64,000 bases of DNA, taken from contig JBBFLE010000008.1 in assembly GCA_037481695.1 (NCBI GenBank), positions 99,919 to 163,918 of the forward strand, in the 5' to 3' direction. The position numbers were made by a program, and so were the translations under genes. A model generated the notes under the pieces. That model had not been told where the DNA came from. It ran no database searches and saw only the letters and a program-made list of their open reading frames with translations. Below, piece after piece: positions 1-9,415 of this stretch. The stretch is from a bacterium. GTDB taxonomy: Bacteria; Desulfobacterota; Desulfocorpusculales; Desulfocorpusculum. Positions within the stretch are counted from its first letter, which is position 1, and every line of letters begins with the position of its first letter.

Positions 1-164
1 TAAACTCCGCTTATCATGTTGAAGGTAACTGTCTTGCCTGCCCCGTTGGGCCCTATCAGACCCAAGATCTCCCCCTCATGAAGATCCAGATCCAGGCCGT
101 CTACTGCCTGAAGTCCGCCGAAGCGCTTTCGCAGTCCTCTGACTTGCAGGAGAACTTCTCTCAA
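1..164 (-). CDS. livG: Liv-type ABC transporter ATP-binding protein (LivG-like), N-terminal part only
   Basis: The first 54 residues of an ATPase that energises branched-chain-type amino-acid uptake; the rest lies left of the window. The visible part has the usual LivG opening (a strand ending [11 protein letters not shown]) and the Walker A loop GPNGAGKT, followed by FNMISG. The start is probably TTG at 164, sharing TTGA with the stop of livM, so translation is likely coupled to the permease gene. The family is clear from Walker A and gene order; the substrate is not shown by the sequence. Confidence 0.85.
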   Translation of the reverse strand, partial: MREVLLQVRGLRKRFGGLQAVDGLDLDLHEGEILGLIGPNGAGKTVTFNMISGV

Positions 165-1057
165 AGTGCCTCCTCCACCCTCTTGCCCGGGATCATCTTG
201 CTCAAGAGCCTTCTGCCCAGGCTGGGCTCTCCCAGGAGACCTCCAGGCTGAAAACGGATCATCAGAAGCAGAAGGGCCGTATAGAGGAGCATCCTGTAAT
301 CCACCAGGGGTCTGAAGATCTCTGGAAGGCTTCCCAGAACCGCGGCACCCAAGAGTGGACCCCACAGCGTACCCATGCCTCCCAGAACCACTATGGAGAG
401 CATCATTACCGAGTAGGGGAAATTGAAATCCGTGGCATTGATCATGCGCATGTAATGGGCGTACAGGGCACCTGCCAGGCCGGCCATCATCGTGCCCATC
501 ACAAAGGCCAGGAGCTTGAACCTAACAGGCGAGATTCCCAGACTCGAGGCAGCTGCCTCCTCCTCCCTCAGGGAGAAGCAGGCCAGCCCGGCAAAAGAAC
601 GTGTGAACCACCAGCAAATCGCCATCACCAAGGCCACAAACCCAAGGCAAAGCAGCAAGAAGCCAGGGCCCTTGAGGGGCTCGCCCAGGAAATAGACCCT
701 GGGGATCCCGGAGATGCCCAGGGCCCCGCCGAAAAACGGGGTGTAAAGGAACACTGCCTCCACTATGAAATTAATACCTATGGTGGTGATGGCCAGGAAG
801 TCCTCCCTGACCCTCAGGCTGGGAAGCCCCAGTAGAAGCCCTATGCTGCCGCTCAGAATGAGCACCAATGGAAGGGCGCTCCAGAATCCCATGCCCGCCT
901 TGGTGCAAAGCATGGCCGTTGCGTAAGCTCCAAGAGCCATGAAGGCAGCATGCCCCAGGGAGATCTGCCCCGCAAAGCCCACTATTACATTGAGTCCACA
1001 GGCGGCTATGGCCTGAATGCTTATGACTGTGAGCACTGTGATCAGATACCCGCTCAT
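161..1057 (-). CDS. livM: Branched-chain amino-acid-type ABC permease LivM
   Basis: A 298-residue polytopic inner-membrane permease. It has the LivM signature early on ([20 protein letters not shown], residues about 22-41), the cytoplasmic loop [12 protein letters not shown] (about 164-175) that contacts the ATPase, and [13 protein letters not shown] (about 226-238). It pairs with the upstream LivH to form the channel and overlaps the ATPase gene by four bases. No periplasmic binding protein is in the window. Because the operon follows hutH and hutU on the same strand, histidine or a related amino acid is a possible substrate, but this is inference. Confidence 0.92.
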   Translation of the reverse strand: MSGYLITVLTVISIQAIAACGLNVIVGFAGQISLGHAAFMALGAYATAMLCTKAGMGFWSALPLVLILSGSIGLLLGLPSLRVREDFLAITTIGINFIVEAVFLYTPFFGGALGISGIPRVYFLGEPLKGPGFLLLCLGFVALVMAICWWFTRSFAGLACFSLREEEAAASSLGISPVRFKLLAFVMGTMMAGLAGALYAHYMRMINATDFNFPYSVMMLSIVVLGGMGTLWGPLLGAAVLGSLPEIFRPLVDYRMLLYTALLLLMIRFQPGGLLGEPSLGRRLLSKMIPGKRVEEAL

Positions 1058-1083
1058 TTCTCCAAGGCCTCCACCTCAGCCTC

Positions 1084-1947
1084 TTATCTGGAGCCAAAAA
1101 GCCCCTCGGACCTCCACATGAGCACCCCGATCATGGCCATGAAGGCCAGGGCATCCCTGGGCAGCGGGATGTCCGCAAACCCGATCAATAGGGTCTCGGC
1201 CAAACCCAGAAGAAGGCTCGCCACAACAGAGCCTGACACAGAACCCAGCCCTCCCACCACTATGATGGCCAGGCTCTTGTAAGCCGGCACAGCCCCCATG
1301 GTGGGATAGACCTGGTTGTAATAGATCCCCACCAGAATGCCTGCCAGGGCAGCTATGGCTGAACCCAGCACAAAGGTAAGAGTTATTACCAGATGAGTGT
1401 TCATTCCCAGGGCCTCTGCCATGACCCTGGATTGAGACGTGGCCCTCATGGCCAGCCCCAGCTCTGTACGGCCCACTACGTACCAGAGCCCCAACAATAC
1501 TGCTCCGGTGGTGATATAAACTGCCAAAAGCGCAGGGGACAACAGCAGAGGTCCCAGCTTCAAGGAAGGAAGTGGCACCTGGGCCGGAAAGGACAATATA
1601 TAAGGACCTGCTATGAGCCTACAGACCTCTTCGGTGCCCAGAAGCACTGCTATACTGGCTATGAGTGGCACATAGGGGGGATATCGAAGCAAAGGGAAGT
1701 ATACAAGCCTCTCGATGGCCACTCCCAGAAAAGCGCAGCCAGCCATGGCCAACAAAGCAGCCAAAAGAAGACTTCCGCTCCAGCTAAAGACCCAAAGCCC
1801 CAGGTAGGCCCCCACGCTGTATATGGCTGCGTGGGCCACATGCAGGATTCTCAAGATACCGTAGACCAGGGCCAGCCCCAGGGTCATCAGTGCATAGAGG
1901 GCTCCTATGGCAAGGCCGTTTAGTAACTGTTCCAGAAATAGCTCCAT
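1084..1947 (-). CDS. livH: Branched-chain amino-acid-type ABC permease LivH
   Basis: A 287-residue membrane permease starting MELFLEQLLNGLAIGALYAL, the usual LivH N-terminus, with GILRILHVAHAAIYSVGAYL (about 30-49) and the C-terminal loop GGLGSVSGSVVASLLLGL. It is the partner of LivM, 26 bases downstream. The 195 bases between it and hutU hold no other gene that I can see. It may be cotranscribed with hutH-hutU or have its own promoter in that gap; neither is proven. Confidence 0.92.
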   Translation of the reverse strand: MELFLEQLLNGLAIGALYALMTLGLALVYGILRILHVAHAAIYSVGAYLGLWVFSWSGSLLLAALLAMAGCAFLGVAIERLVYFPLLRYPPYVPLIASIAVLLGTEEVCRLIAGPYILSFPAQVPLPSLKLGPLLLSPALLAVYITTGAVLLGLWYVVGRTELGLAMRATSQSRVMAEALGMNTHLVITLTFVLGSAIAALAGILVGIYYNQVYPTMGAVPAYKSLAIIVVGGLGSVSGSVVASLLLGLAETLLIGFADIPLPRDALAFMAMIGVLMWRSEGLFGSR

Positions 1948-2142
1948 TTGCCACCCGCATCCAAGGAAAAACCGCTTCCACCCCTCTTGAGGCCCCGGCG
2001 TTGAAGAGATCCAAAATCGCCTTCCACCCTTGGCCAGGCCCCGCTTTCCTCTGCCTCTTGAACCCTCAACCCCCTTCTTGATTCCATTGAAGACTTGCCC
2101 AAGAGCAGTCTCCTTGAGCCCCCGAGGCTCACCCCCCCTGAT

Positions 2143-3855
2143 TCACCTGAACATGTTTATCATAGGTATCTTCACACCCCTTTGCCTGGCCACCTCTATG
2201 GCAGTCTCGTATCCTGCATCGGCATGCCTCAGGATGCCTGTGGCGGGGTCGTTTCTTAGAACAGTGGTCACCCTGAGCTCACCTTCTGCGGTGCCGTCGG
2301 CCACTGTCACCTGTCCTGCATGAAGTGCATAGCCTATTCCCACCCCGCCTCCGTCGTGGAAGGAGACCCAACTGGCCCCAGAGGCCACATTCACCATGCA
2401 GTTGAGCAGGGGCCAGTCCCCCACCGCATCAGAGCCATCCTTCATGCCCTCGGTCTCCCTGTAAGGGGAGGCCACCGAACCGCAGTCCAGATGATCCCTC
2501 CCGATTACGATGGGGGCCTTGACAGCTCCTGAGGCCACTAGATCGTTGAAAAGTTTCCCGGCCTTGTCCCGCTCCCCGTAACCCAGCCAGCAGATGCGAG
2601 CAGGCAGACCCATGTGGGCCACCTTTTCTTCGGCCATGGTGAGCCAGCGCACCATGCGCTTCTTGTGGGGAAAGGCCTCCATCAGGGCGTGATCCGTCAC
2701 GGTGATGTCCGCGGGGTCCCCTGACAGGGCAGCCCAACGGAAAGGCCCTTCCCCCTCGCAGAACAGGGGCCTGATGTAAGCTGGAACAAACCCGGGATAG
2801 TCCATAGCATTTCTAAGCCCCCTCTTCAAGGCCTGACCCCTCAGGTTGTTGCCATAGTCGAAGGCAACGGCCCCCCTGGCCTGGAACTCCAGGATGGCCT
2901 TGCAATGCTCCTTCATGGAATCCAGGGACAACTCCATATACTTCTTGGGATCTTCCCTCCTCATGGCCAGGGCCTCATCCAGGCTCATGCCAGAGGGGAT
3001 GTAGCCGTTTAGCTCATCATGGGCGCTTGTCTGATCTGTGACCACATCTGGCACGAAGCCCATCTCAAGAAGTTTGGGCAGCACCTCGGCAGCATTGCCC
3101 AGGACTCCTATGGAGAGGGGCCTTCTGTTTTGGGCTGCCTCTCGGGCCATGGCCAATGCCTCATTCAGATCCCTGGCCTGGAGGTCCAGATAGCGTGTCT
3201 CGAGCCTTCTTTTTATCCTGGCCGGATCCACCTCCACGCACAGGGCCACCCCCTCGTTCATGGTGACAGCCAGAGGCTGGGCCCCACCCATGCCTCCAAG
3301 GCCGGCCGTGAGCACTATCTTTCCTGCCAGGGAGCCTCCGAAGTGCCGCTCTGCCAGAGAGGCAAATGTCTCGTAAGTTCCCTGCAGGATCCCTTGGGTG
3401 CCTATGTAGATCCAGGAACCCGCGGTCATCTGGCCGTACATCATGAGGCCTCTCTTGTCCAGCTCGTGGAAATTCTCCCAGTTGGCCCAGTGGGGTACGA
3501 TGTTGGAGTTGGCTATGAGCACTCTCGGGGCGTGAAAGTAGGTTCTAAGAACCCCGACGGGTTTGCCCGACTGCACAAGCAGCGTCTCATCAGCCTCCAG
3601 CTCCAGAAGGGACATGACTATGGCATCGAAGCACCTCCAGTTCCTGGCGGCCTTGCCGAAGCCTCCATAGACTATGAGCTCCTGGGGTCTCTCTCCTGTA
3701 TCCGGATCCAGGTTGTTCAGAAGCATCCTGAGGGCCGCCTCCTGATGCCAGCCCTTGCAGTGCAGTTCCCTTCCGCGCGGAGCCCTCACAGGCCTGGGCT
3801 CTCCACAGCCTATCTTGAGCTCCCGGATGAGCCTTTCCCTAGGTGTTTCCTTCAT
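2143..3855 (-). CDS. hutU: Urocanate hydratase (urocanase)
   Basis: Converts urocanate to imidazolone propionate, the second step of histidine breakdown, in the cytoplasm with tightly bound NAD+. The 570-residue length fits the family. Recognisable blocks are [10 protein letters not shown] (about 71-80), [13 protein letters not shown], the NAD-binding [12 protein letters not shown], and the C-terminal stretch [21 protein letters not shown] chose ATG at 3855 because AAAAGGAGGG lies just upstream; an in-frame TTG at 3876 has no such site. It lies 114 bases downstream of hutH on the same strand, so one operon is likely. No hutI or hutG is visible here. Confidence 0.95.
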   Translation of the reverse strand: MKETPRERLIRELKIGCGEPRPVRAPRGRELHCKGWHQEAALRMLLNNLDPDTGERPQELIVYGGFGKAARNWRCFDAIVMSLLELEADETLLVQSGKPVGVLRTYFHAPRVLIANSNIVPHWANWENFHELDKRGLMMYGQMTAGSWIYIGTQGILQGTYETFASLAERHFGGSLAGKIVLTAGLGGMGGAQPLAVTMNEGVALCVEVDPARIKRRLETRYLDLQARDLNEALAMAREAAQNRRPLSIGVLGNAAEVLPKLLEMGFVPDVVTDQTSAHDELNGYIPSGMSLDEALAMRREDPKKYMELSLDSMKEHCKAILEFQARGAVAFDYGNNLRGQALKRGLRNAMDYPGFVPAYIRPLFCEGEGPFRWAALSGDPADITVTDHALMEAFPHKKRMVRWLTMAEEKVAHMGLPARICWLGYGERDKAGKLFNDLVASGAVKAPIVIGRDHLDCGSVASPYRETEGMKDGSDAVGDWPLLNCMVNVASGASWVSFHDGGGVGIGYALHAGQVTVADGTAEGELRVTTVLRNDPATGILRHADAGYETAIEVARQRGVKIPMINMFR

Positions 3856-3969
3856 CACAGCCCTCCTTTTGCCCAAAGCATCTCCCCCTGTGGGCTTCTT
3901 TCAGCAGGTGCGAAAAAACTCAATACAATGGCTATTCAATCACCCTTGGCAGTTCTCGGTCAACAAGCC

Positions 3970-5499
3970 TCAGTCCAAGGGGCCCACCACTTCCTCTACG
4001 GCCCTCAGGACATGGGAGGATTTCAACAACCTGAGGGCTTCCTGCATGTCCCCTGCCAGGAAGCGGTCCTTGTCCAGATGAGGGATTTTTTCCCTTATGA
4101 CCCTGTAGGCTGCCTGGGTGCCCTGACCCGCCCTCATGTCCGTGAAGAGATCCAGAGCCTGGGCAGCGCACAGAAGCTCTATGGCCAGGACCTGCTGGGA
4201 GTTCTTCACGACCTCTCGGGCCTTGCGGGCTGCTATGGTACCCATGCTCACGTGATCCTCCTTGTTGGCTGAGGTGGGGATGGAGTCCACCGAGGCAGGG
4301 TGAGCCAGGACCTTGTTCTCGGAAACCAGGGCTGCAGCCGTGTACTGGGCTATCATGAATCCTGAGTTTAGTCCGCCATCTTGAATGAGGAAGGCCGGAA
4401 GCCCACTTAGCTGAGGATTGACCAGCCTCTCGATCCTTCTCTCGGAGATGTCTGCCAGCTCTGAGACGGCTATGGCCAGAAGGTCCATGGCAATGGCAAT
4501 GGGCTGCCCGTGAAAATTGCCGCCCAGGAGGAACTCCCCGCTCTCCGGGAAGATCAAAGGGTTGTTGGTGGAGGAGTTCATCTCGGTCTCCACCACCTTG
4601 ATGGCATAGGCTATGGCGTCCCTGCTGGCACCGTGGACCTGGGGAGAACAGCGCAAGGTATAGGCGTCCTGTACCCTGGAGCAGTCCCTGTGGGAGGAGA
4701 TTATCTCGCTTTTGGCCGTGATTTTGAGCATGTTTTGGGCTGAAAGCGCCTGACCTGGGTGAGCTCTGGCCTGGTGTATCCTGGGGTCAAACTCGGTCCT
4801 TGTGCCCAGCAACACCTCCAGACTCATGGCACAGGCCACATCAGCCGTACGGGCCAGCTCACGGGCATCCCATGAGGCCAGGGCCCCGATGGCAGTCATG
4901 ACCTGGGTGCCATTTATCAAGGCCAGGCCTTCTCCAGGGCCCAGCTCCAGTGGCTCCATGCCCAGTTCACCAAGCACCTGGGCTGCTGGCAGCTTCCTTC
5001 CCCTGTAGAACAAATCCCCTTCACCGATCAGGGGCAGGAACATGTGGGCCAGAGGGGCAAGATCCCCGCTGGCTCCAACGGAGCCCTGACAAGGCACTAC
5101 AGGCACCACACCCAGGTTCAGAAAATCCACTATGCGCTGGACCGACTCCAGGCTCAGGCCCGAGCGCCCAAGAGAGGCATCCCGGACCCTGAGAAGCATG
5201 GCCGCCCGCACCACCTCCTCAGGAAGGGGTTCACCCACCCCTGCGGCATGGCTCAATAACACGTTTCTCTGAAGCACCCTGGCCTGCTGGCAAGGAATGG
5301 CCACATCCGCCAGGGCTCCGAATCCTGTGGTCACCCCGTAGACCTTGCGGCCTTCTTTCACCCACTGCTCCACCATCTTGCGGCTCTCCATCACCCTGGC
5401 CGCTGCTTGCTCGGTTAGGGTCACAGGCAAAGCTTTTCGGGCCACCTCCACGAGTTGGGCAATCTTTATGTCCGATTCTCCCACCTGAAGTCTATTCAC
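3970..5499 (-). CDS. hutH: Histidine ammonia-lyase (histidase)
   Basis: Deaminates L-histidine to urocanate, the first step of histidine catabolism. The active-site Ala-Ser-Gly that forms the MIO cofactor is present in GSVGASGDLAPLAHM, and the N-terminal YGVTTGFGAL loop and the C-terminal SANKEDHVSMG block are conserved. The open frame reaches 5604 (ATG, no ribosome-binding site). I prefer GTG at 5499, which has AAAGGGG eight bases upstream and leaves an N-terminus of usual family length (about 509 residues). The start is therefore uncertain by about 100 bases. It is first in the hutH-hutU pair. Confidence 0.92.
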   Translation of the reverse strand: MNRLQVGESDIKIAQLVEVARKALPVTLTEQAAARVMESRKMVEQWVKEGRKVYGVTTGFGALADVAIPCQQARVLQRNVLLSHAAGVGEPLPEEVVRAAMLLRVRDASLGRSGLSLESVQRIVDFLNLGVVPVVPCQGSVGASGDLAPLAHMFLPLIGEGDLFYRGRKLPAAQVLGELGMEPLELGPGEGLALINGTQVMTAIGALASWDARELARTADVACAMSLEVLLGTRTEFDPRIHQARAHPGQALSAQNMLKITAKSEIISSHRDCSRVQDAYTLRCSPQVHGASRDAIAYAIKVVETEMNSSTNNPLIFPESGEFLLGGNFHGQPIAIAMDLLAIAVSELADISERRIERLVNPQLSGLPAFLIQDGGLNSGFMIAQYTAAALVSENKVLAHPASVDSIPTSANKEDHVSMGTIAARKAREVVKNSQQVLAIELLCAAQALDLFTDMRAGQGTQAAYRVIREKIPHLDKDRFLAGDMQEALRLLKSSHVLRAVEEVVGPLD

Positions 5500-5646
5500 C
5501 TCTTCCACCCCTTTGGGCCCATCCCATCTCAGGCCCTTTTTGCAACATTCTGGCAAAGCCTGAAGCCCAAAACAAGAATCCTCAATTCCCCCTAGGAAGC
5601 CCATCTATTTTTGTGGGGGGTTGGTTTTATTCAGCCCCCAAAAAGT

Positions 5647-5663
5647 TTTGCTTGACAAGCAAA
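5647..5663. promoter_or_regulatory. Perfect 17-bp palindrome over a TTGACA box, between hutH and the DUF4139 operon
   Basis: TTTGCTTGACAAGCAAA is an exact palindrome with 8-base arms around one A. It contains TTGACA (5652-5657), a possible -35 box for the plus-strand operon; a matching -10 is weak (around 5675). It sits in the divergent gap between hutH and the 5719 gene, so it looks like an operator. A GC hairpin flanked by T and A runs (5604-5645) lies beside it. Confidence 0.45.
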
Positions 5664-5718
5664 GCAAGAAACGTGTTCCATTCCTGGAGGATCCACCAAA
5701 AAAGGGGAGGTACGATCC

Positions 5719-6846
5719 ATGAGAAAACCAGTTACTGTAGCTTGGGCCATGGCATTGGCTTTCTTGTTGGTGGCAAGGGCAGAGGCCAGGATAAAACTCG
5801 TGGCCCTTCCTCAAAGGGAGGCCGTCTCGGTCAGGCTGGACAACCCGGCCTTCACTTTGGTGGAAGAGGAAAGGTTTCTCACGCTACAGAAAGGAAACAA
5901 CCATGTGGACTTTTCCTGGAAAGGGGTAAATATAGACCCGGATTCCATTCGCCTGGAGATGCTGGATCACCCCCAGGATGTCAGGCTGATAAGCGTTTCC
6001 TATCCTCCCAACGAGGCAGCCTTGGTCTGGCAGCTCTCCTCAGCTCAAGCCTTCACGGAGAGGGTGCGAGTCTCCTACCTCCTGTCCAACATTGACAGGC
6101 TTGTGACCTACGAGGGCCTGGTGCCTGTGGATGAATCCAGCATGGAGCTGAAGTCGTACCTGGTGCTAAGGAATTTTTCAGGCGAGGATTTCTCGGGGGC
6201 CAGAGTGAATCTGGACTACGGGGAAGCCTTGCAGACATCCATCCGAAACCAGGAGACAAAAAGAATGCTCTTTTTCTCCAAGCCCAAGGTGGCGGTGGAG
6301 AAGACCCTGGTATGGGACGACCAAAAGCAGCCCTGGGATCCTGAGAAATTGAAGAAAAATGTGGGGATCCCGGTCTTTTATACATTGCGAAACACCAGGG
6401 AAGGCGGGCTGGGGGAAAATGCCCTTTGGGGGGGTAAGGCCAGGATCTTTCAGGAAGACGGCCGGGGCTCCACCATATTCCTGGGTGAGGACATGGTGGA
6501 GATTGTGCCGGTGGGTGAAAAGCTCAGGCTCTATATTGGCGACAGCCGAGACGTAGTGGTGACCCAGCGCAAGATGAAAGAGGAAAAGAAAGTCAAGGAG
6601 AGGAACAATTCTGGAAATCCCATCCTGTGGGATTCGGAGGAGATCTTGGAGGCAAAGATAGAAAACTTCCGTGAAAAGCCAGCCACACTGCTCCTCATAG
6701 AGCACATCCCCGGCCAGTGGGACATGATCTCCTGCACCCACAAATATGAGCTCAGGGATTCCCAGACCCTGGAGTTCCTCTTGGAACTCAAGCCCAAAGA
6801 TAAGGTGACCCTCACCATGCACTACAACAGGAGGAACCTGAGATGA
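5719..6846 (+). CDS. Secreted DUF4139-like protein, first of a tandem pair
   Basis: A 375-residue protein with a signal peptide (residues 1 to about 23, ending ARAEA). It shares its layout with the next gene: a strand-rich N-terminus (VALPQREAV...; VNIDPDSIRLEML), a SVSYPPN motif, a middle domain with NFSGEDFSGARV, and a C-terminal KPKDKVTLTMHYNRR. This resembles DUF4139-type proteins of the mucoidy-inhibitor group, whose biochemical role is not known. GGGGAGG lies ten bases before the ATG. It overlaps the next gene by ATGA, so the two are cotranslated. It is shorter than its neighbour, mainly in the middle region. Confidence 0.75.
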   Translation: MRKPVTVAWAMALAFLLVARAEARIKLVALPQREAVSVRLDNPAFTLVEEERFLTLQKGNNHVDFSWKGVNIDPDSIRLEMLDHPQDVRLISVSYPPNEAALVWQLSSAQAFTERVRVSYLLSNIDRLVTYEGLVPVDESSMELKSYLVLRNFSGEDFSGARVNLDYGEALQTSIRNQETKRMLFFSKPKVAVEKTLVWDDQKQPWDPEKLKKNVGIPVFYTLRNTREGGLGENALWGGKARIFQEDGRGSTIFLGEDMVEIVPVGEKLRLYIGDSRDVVVTQRKMKEEKKVKERNNSGNPILWDSEEILEAKIENFREKPATLLLIEHIPGQWDMISCTHKYELRDSQTLEFLLELKPKDKVTLTMHYNRRNLR

Positions 6847-8186
6847 GGACTGCCCTACTCCCGGCACTTCTGGCGGTTATGCTGCTCCCCTTGAGCCTTG
6901 CTCAAGCCGGTGTGGAGCTGGTAAGCCTTCCTGAGCGGGACTCTGTGCAGCTTACCATATATAACGCGGCGGATCTCACCTTGGTTCGGGAGCTCAGGAA
7001 ATTGACCCTCAGAAAGGGGCTAAACCGGCTCTCCTTCGGATGGGCCAACACGGTCATTGACCCCACCAGCCTCAACCTAAGGGCTGTTCAGCGCCCCGAT
7101 GCAGTGCAGCTCCTGGATGTGGCTTATCCTCCAGGCACCAACACCGAGGGGATATGGTCTGTTCAATCGCAGCTAGAGGGTGAGGTGCCTGTGGAAATCA
7201 GTTTCTTTACCAGCGGGGTGACTTGGCGGGCTTTTTACATGGCCACATTGACACCAGATGAGAAATCCATGCATCTGCAGGGTTATGTTCGAGTGACCAA
7301 CAACTCCGGTGAAGACTATGAAAACGCCCAGACCCGACTGGTGGTAGGAAACATACACCTGCTGGACCAGATAGCAGAGCTGGCCAGGCGTACAGCTCCT
7401 TACGGCACACCCTTGCACCCTGGGGCCAGACCCCAGGCTGAAGAAAAGCGGGTGCTCATGAGAAAGGCCGAGGCCGCCCTAGATGCAGCAGCCCGCCTGG
7501 CCCCCACCAGGCCCAAGGAGATAATCAAGGAGAGCCTCTCAGAGTATTTTCTCTATACCATAGAGGGCACAGAAACAATTCCCCACGGGTGGTCCAAGAG
7601 GCTGCCATCTTTGGAAGCCCATGAGGTGCCTGTGGTCAACCTGTACAAGTTCGAGGAAGAAAGTTACGGGAAAGATGTGGTGCGCTTTCTTCTTTTTGCC
7701 AATGACGCCAGGCACAAGCTTGGGGATACCCCCCTTCCCGACGGGCTCGTCAAGGTCTTTCGCAAAGTTGACCACAAAGGCCATCTTTCCTACGAAGGTG
7801 CGGACAATACCAAATACATTCCGGTGGGTCAAAAGGTGGAGCTGAACCTGGGGCCTGTGCCCAAGGTAAAGGTGGAGCCCAAGCTCATGAAGGTGCGCTT
7901 TGAGAACTTCAGCTTCAACAAGGATCGAAACATAGACGGCTGGGAGGAAGTGGAGGAGTGGAAGCTGGAGGTACAAAACAATCGAGAGGTGGATGCCCTG
8001 CTGGAGATCAGACGAAATTTCAGACATCAGCATTGGGAGATCAAGTTGGGCAGCGAAGAGCATGGAAAGTTCCAAAAGGTGGACCTGGATACCATAAGCT
8101 TTACCATGGATCTAAAGCCCTACGAGAGAAGCACGTTCAGCTACTCGCTGCGCTTCTTTGAGGGAGAGCGGCGTAACAGAAAATGA
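6843..8186 (+). CDS. Secreted DUF4139 domain protein, second of a tandem pair
   Basis: A 447-residue protein with a signal peptide (about residues 1-22, ending LAQA). The N-terminal strands (LVSLPERDSVQLTIYNAA, NTVIDPTSLNLRAV) and VTWRAFYMATLTPDEKSM followed by NNSGEDYENAQTRLVVG are characteristic of DUF4139. The C-terminus has the same LKPYERSTFSYSLRF pattern as its neighbour's end, supporting an old tandem duplication. It probably sits in the periplasm or outer envelope. The function is unknown; I infer that the pair works together from the four-base overlap. Confidence 0.78.
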   Translation: MRTALLPALLAVMLLPLSLAQAGVELVSLPERDSVQLTIYNAADLTLVRELRKLTLRKGLNRLSFGWANTVIDPTSLNLRAVQRPDAVQLLDVAYPPGTNTEGIWSVQSQLEGEVPVEISFFTSGVTWRAFYMATLTPDEKSMHLQGYVRVTNNSGEDYENAQTRLVVGNIHLLDQIAELARRTAPYGTPLHPGARPQAEEKRVLMRKAEAALDAAARLAPTRPKEIIKESLSEYFLYTIEGTETIPHGWSKRLPSLEAHEVPVVNLYKFEEESYGKDVVRFLLFANDARHKLGDTPLPDGLVKVFRKVDHKGHLSYEGADNTKYIPVGQKVELNLGPVPKVKVEPKLMKVRFENFSFNKDRNIDGWEEVEEWKLEVQNNREVDALLEIRRNFRHQHWEIKLGSEEHGKFQKVDLDTISFTMDLKPYERSTFSYSLRFFEGERRNRK

Positions 8187-8325
8187 GGACCTCTGATGGC
8201 AAAAAGTACCAGGAGGCCAGGCTCCTCAAAGAAAAGGGCAAGGTGGGAACTCTGGGAAAAAGAAGCAGAACTGGGCCAGGTGCGTAATGGATACGCCCGG
8301 GTTTAATGCCAGAGCTAGAAAATCA

Positions 8326-8362
8326 ATTTAGTATTGACTAAATCAAATTTGGATGTTCTAAT
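8326..8362 (+). promoter_or_regulatory. Promoter and operator of the arsR-permease operon
   Basis: TTGACT (8334-8339) and TCTAAT (8357-8362) are separated by exactly 17 bases. An inverted repeat ATTTAGT-N4-ACTAAAT (8326-8332 and 8337-8343) overlaps the -35 box, a typical place for an ArsR-family operator. The predicted start of transcription falls on or next to the ATG at 8369, so the message may be leaderless. Confidence 0.6.
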
Positions 8363-8368
8363 TAGGTC

Positions 8369-8929
8369 ATGGATGCTCCCAAACCCCAGGTATTGGGCTT
8401 AGGCGTGTTTGCCTTTAAGGCCATTGCCGATGAGAGCCGCTGGCGCATGTTGGAAATGCTCTTGAACCAGGACCTTTGTGTTGGAGCCCTGGCCAGAAGG
8501 ATGGGCCTGTCCGAAGGTGCGGTCTCCCAGCACTTGCAGGTACTGAGAAAGGCCGGGCTGGTCAAGGGAGAAAAGCGCGGATATTGGACTCACTACAGCG
8601 TGGACAGGGAGGCCTTGTTACAGCTGGCCCGCAAGCTGGAAGCCATGGCTCAGCCATGCCAGCCGGGGGAAAGGAAATGTTACAGGAGTCTGTCTCAAGG
8701 GGAGATGCAGCAGGAAAGGAGGTTGGAAGCCATGGGTTGCAATGATTGCTGTCAAAGACCAGAGAAGCTCAAGGCCCGGCCCCAGCAGTGCACTCCAGAG
8801 CAGGTGAGGGAATGCCATGGAGAAGTCCCCAAACATCCCTGCGAATTTCCTGTGGCAGGTGACAAAGAAGAAAAGAAAAACCCCACGGAGCCTAGACGGA
8901 AAGCAGGGCCTGCCAAGGAGGAATGCTAG
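8369..8929 (+). CDS. ArsR-family repressor with a cysteine-rich C-terminal tail
   Basis: A 186-residue protein. Residues about 8-90 are an ArsR winged helix (FKAIADESRWRMLEMLL; CVGALARRMGLSEGAVSQHL; a wing at EKRGYWTHYSV). The usual ELCVCDL metal site in the recognition helix is reduced to DLCVGAL, with one Cys. The last 90 residues are low-complexity and hold nine cysteines, including a CNDCC cluster, which suggests thiol or metal sensing by the tail. There is no ribosome-binding site before the ATG, and the promoter places the start of transcription at the start codon. It precedes the split permease, so it most likely represses its own operon in response to a metal or metalloid. Confidence 0.82.
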   Translation: MDAPKPQVLGLGVFAFKAIADESRWRMLEMLLNQDLCVGALARRMGLSEGAVSQHLQVLRKAGLVKGEKRGYWTHYSVDREALLQLARKLEAMAQPCQPGERKCYRSLSQGEMQQERRLEAMGCNDCCQRPEKLKARPQQCTPEQVRECHGEVPKHPCEFPVAGDKEEKKNPTEPRRKAGPAKEEC

Positions 8930-8935
8930 CACACC

Positions 8936-9415
8936 ATGAAGGGCTTCAGCCTTTTTATCTTGGGGGCCCTCTTGACATCTTTCCTGGCTGATCCCAGCCG
9001 TACCCTGGAGGGTTTGAGGAGAGGGGCCAAGATGTTTCTGAAATTGATGCCCACACTGCTTACCCTTGTGGTGCTCATGTCCTTGGCCCTGTATCTCATT
9101 CCTGCTTCCCTGGTGGTGCACCTCCTGGGGGAAGGCTCCGGAATGCTGGGATGGTTTCTTGCAGGGGCCTTGGGCTCCATCCTCCTGATTCCAGGTTTCA
9201 TAGCCTATCCCCTTTGCTCCACACTTTTGAAACAGGGGGCAGCAATACCTGTCATAGCCCTTTTCATCACCACCCTCATGATGGTTGGTGTCTTGACCCT
9301 GCCCTTGGAATCCAGGTACTTCGGCATCAAGGCAGCCTTGATGAGAAACGGCCTGAGCCTTCTGGGGGCAATACTAGTTGCCCTTCTCATGGCATTGAGC
9401 TATGCCATCTTCTAG
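8936..9415 (+). CDS. UPF0718/ArsP-type permease, first half
   Basis: A 159-residue membrane protein with about four or five hydrophobic helices. It matches one of the two repeats of COG0701 permeases (family of ArsP, which exports organoarsenicals). Key motif: PGFIAYPLCSTLLKQG (about 85-100), the conserved kinked helix. The family is normally one chain of 300 or more residues; here this half and the next gene are separate frames overlapping by 14 bases, so they probably assemble as a heterodimer. GGAGG lies before the start. The control by an ArsR-type gene fits a metal(loid) exporter; the real substrate is unknown. Confidence 0.78.
   Translation: MKGFSLFILGALLTSFLADPSRTLEGLRRGAKMFLKLMPTLLTLVVLMSLALYLIPASLVVHLLGEGSGMLGWFLAGALGSILLIPGFIAYPLCSTLLKQGAAIPVIALFITTLMMVGVLTLPLESRYFGIKAALMRNGLSLLGAILVALLMALSYAIF

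Noticed and set aside
3019..4272. 417-residue plus-strand frame opposite hutU and hutH
   Set aside because: It lies antisense to two clearly identified enzymes, spans both and their gap, and has no ribosome-binding site or protein-like motifs.
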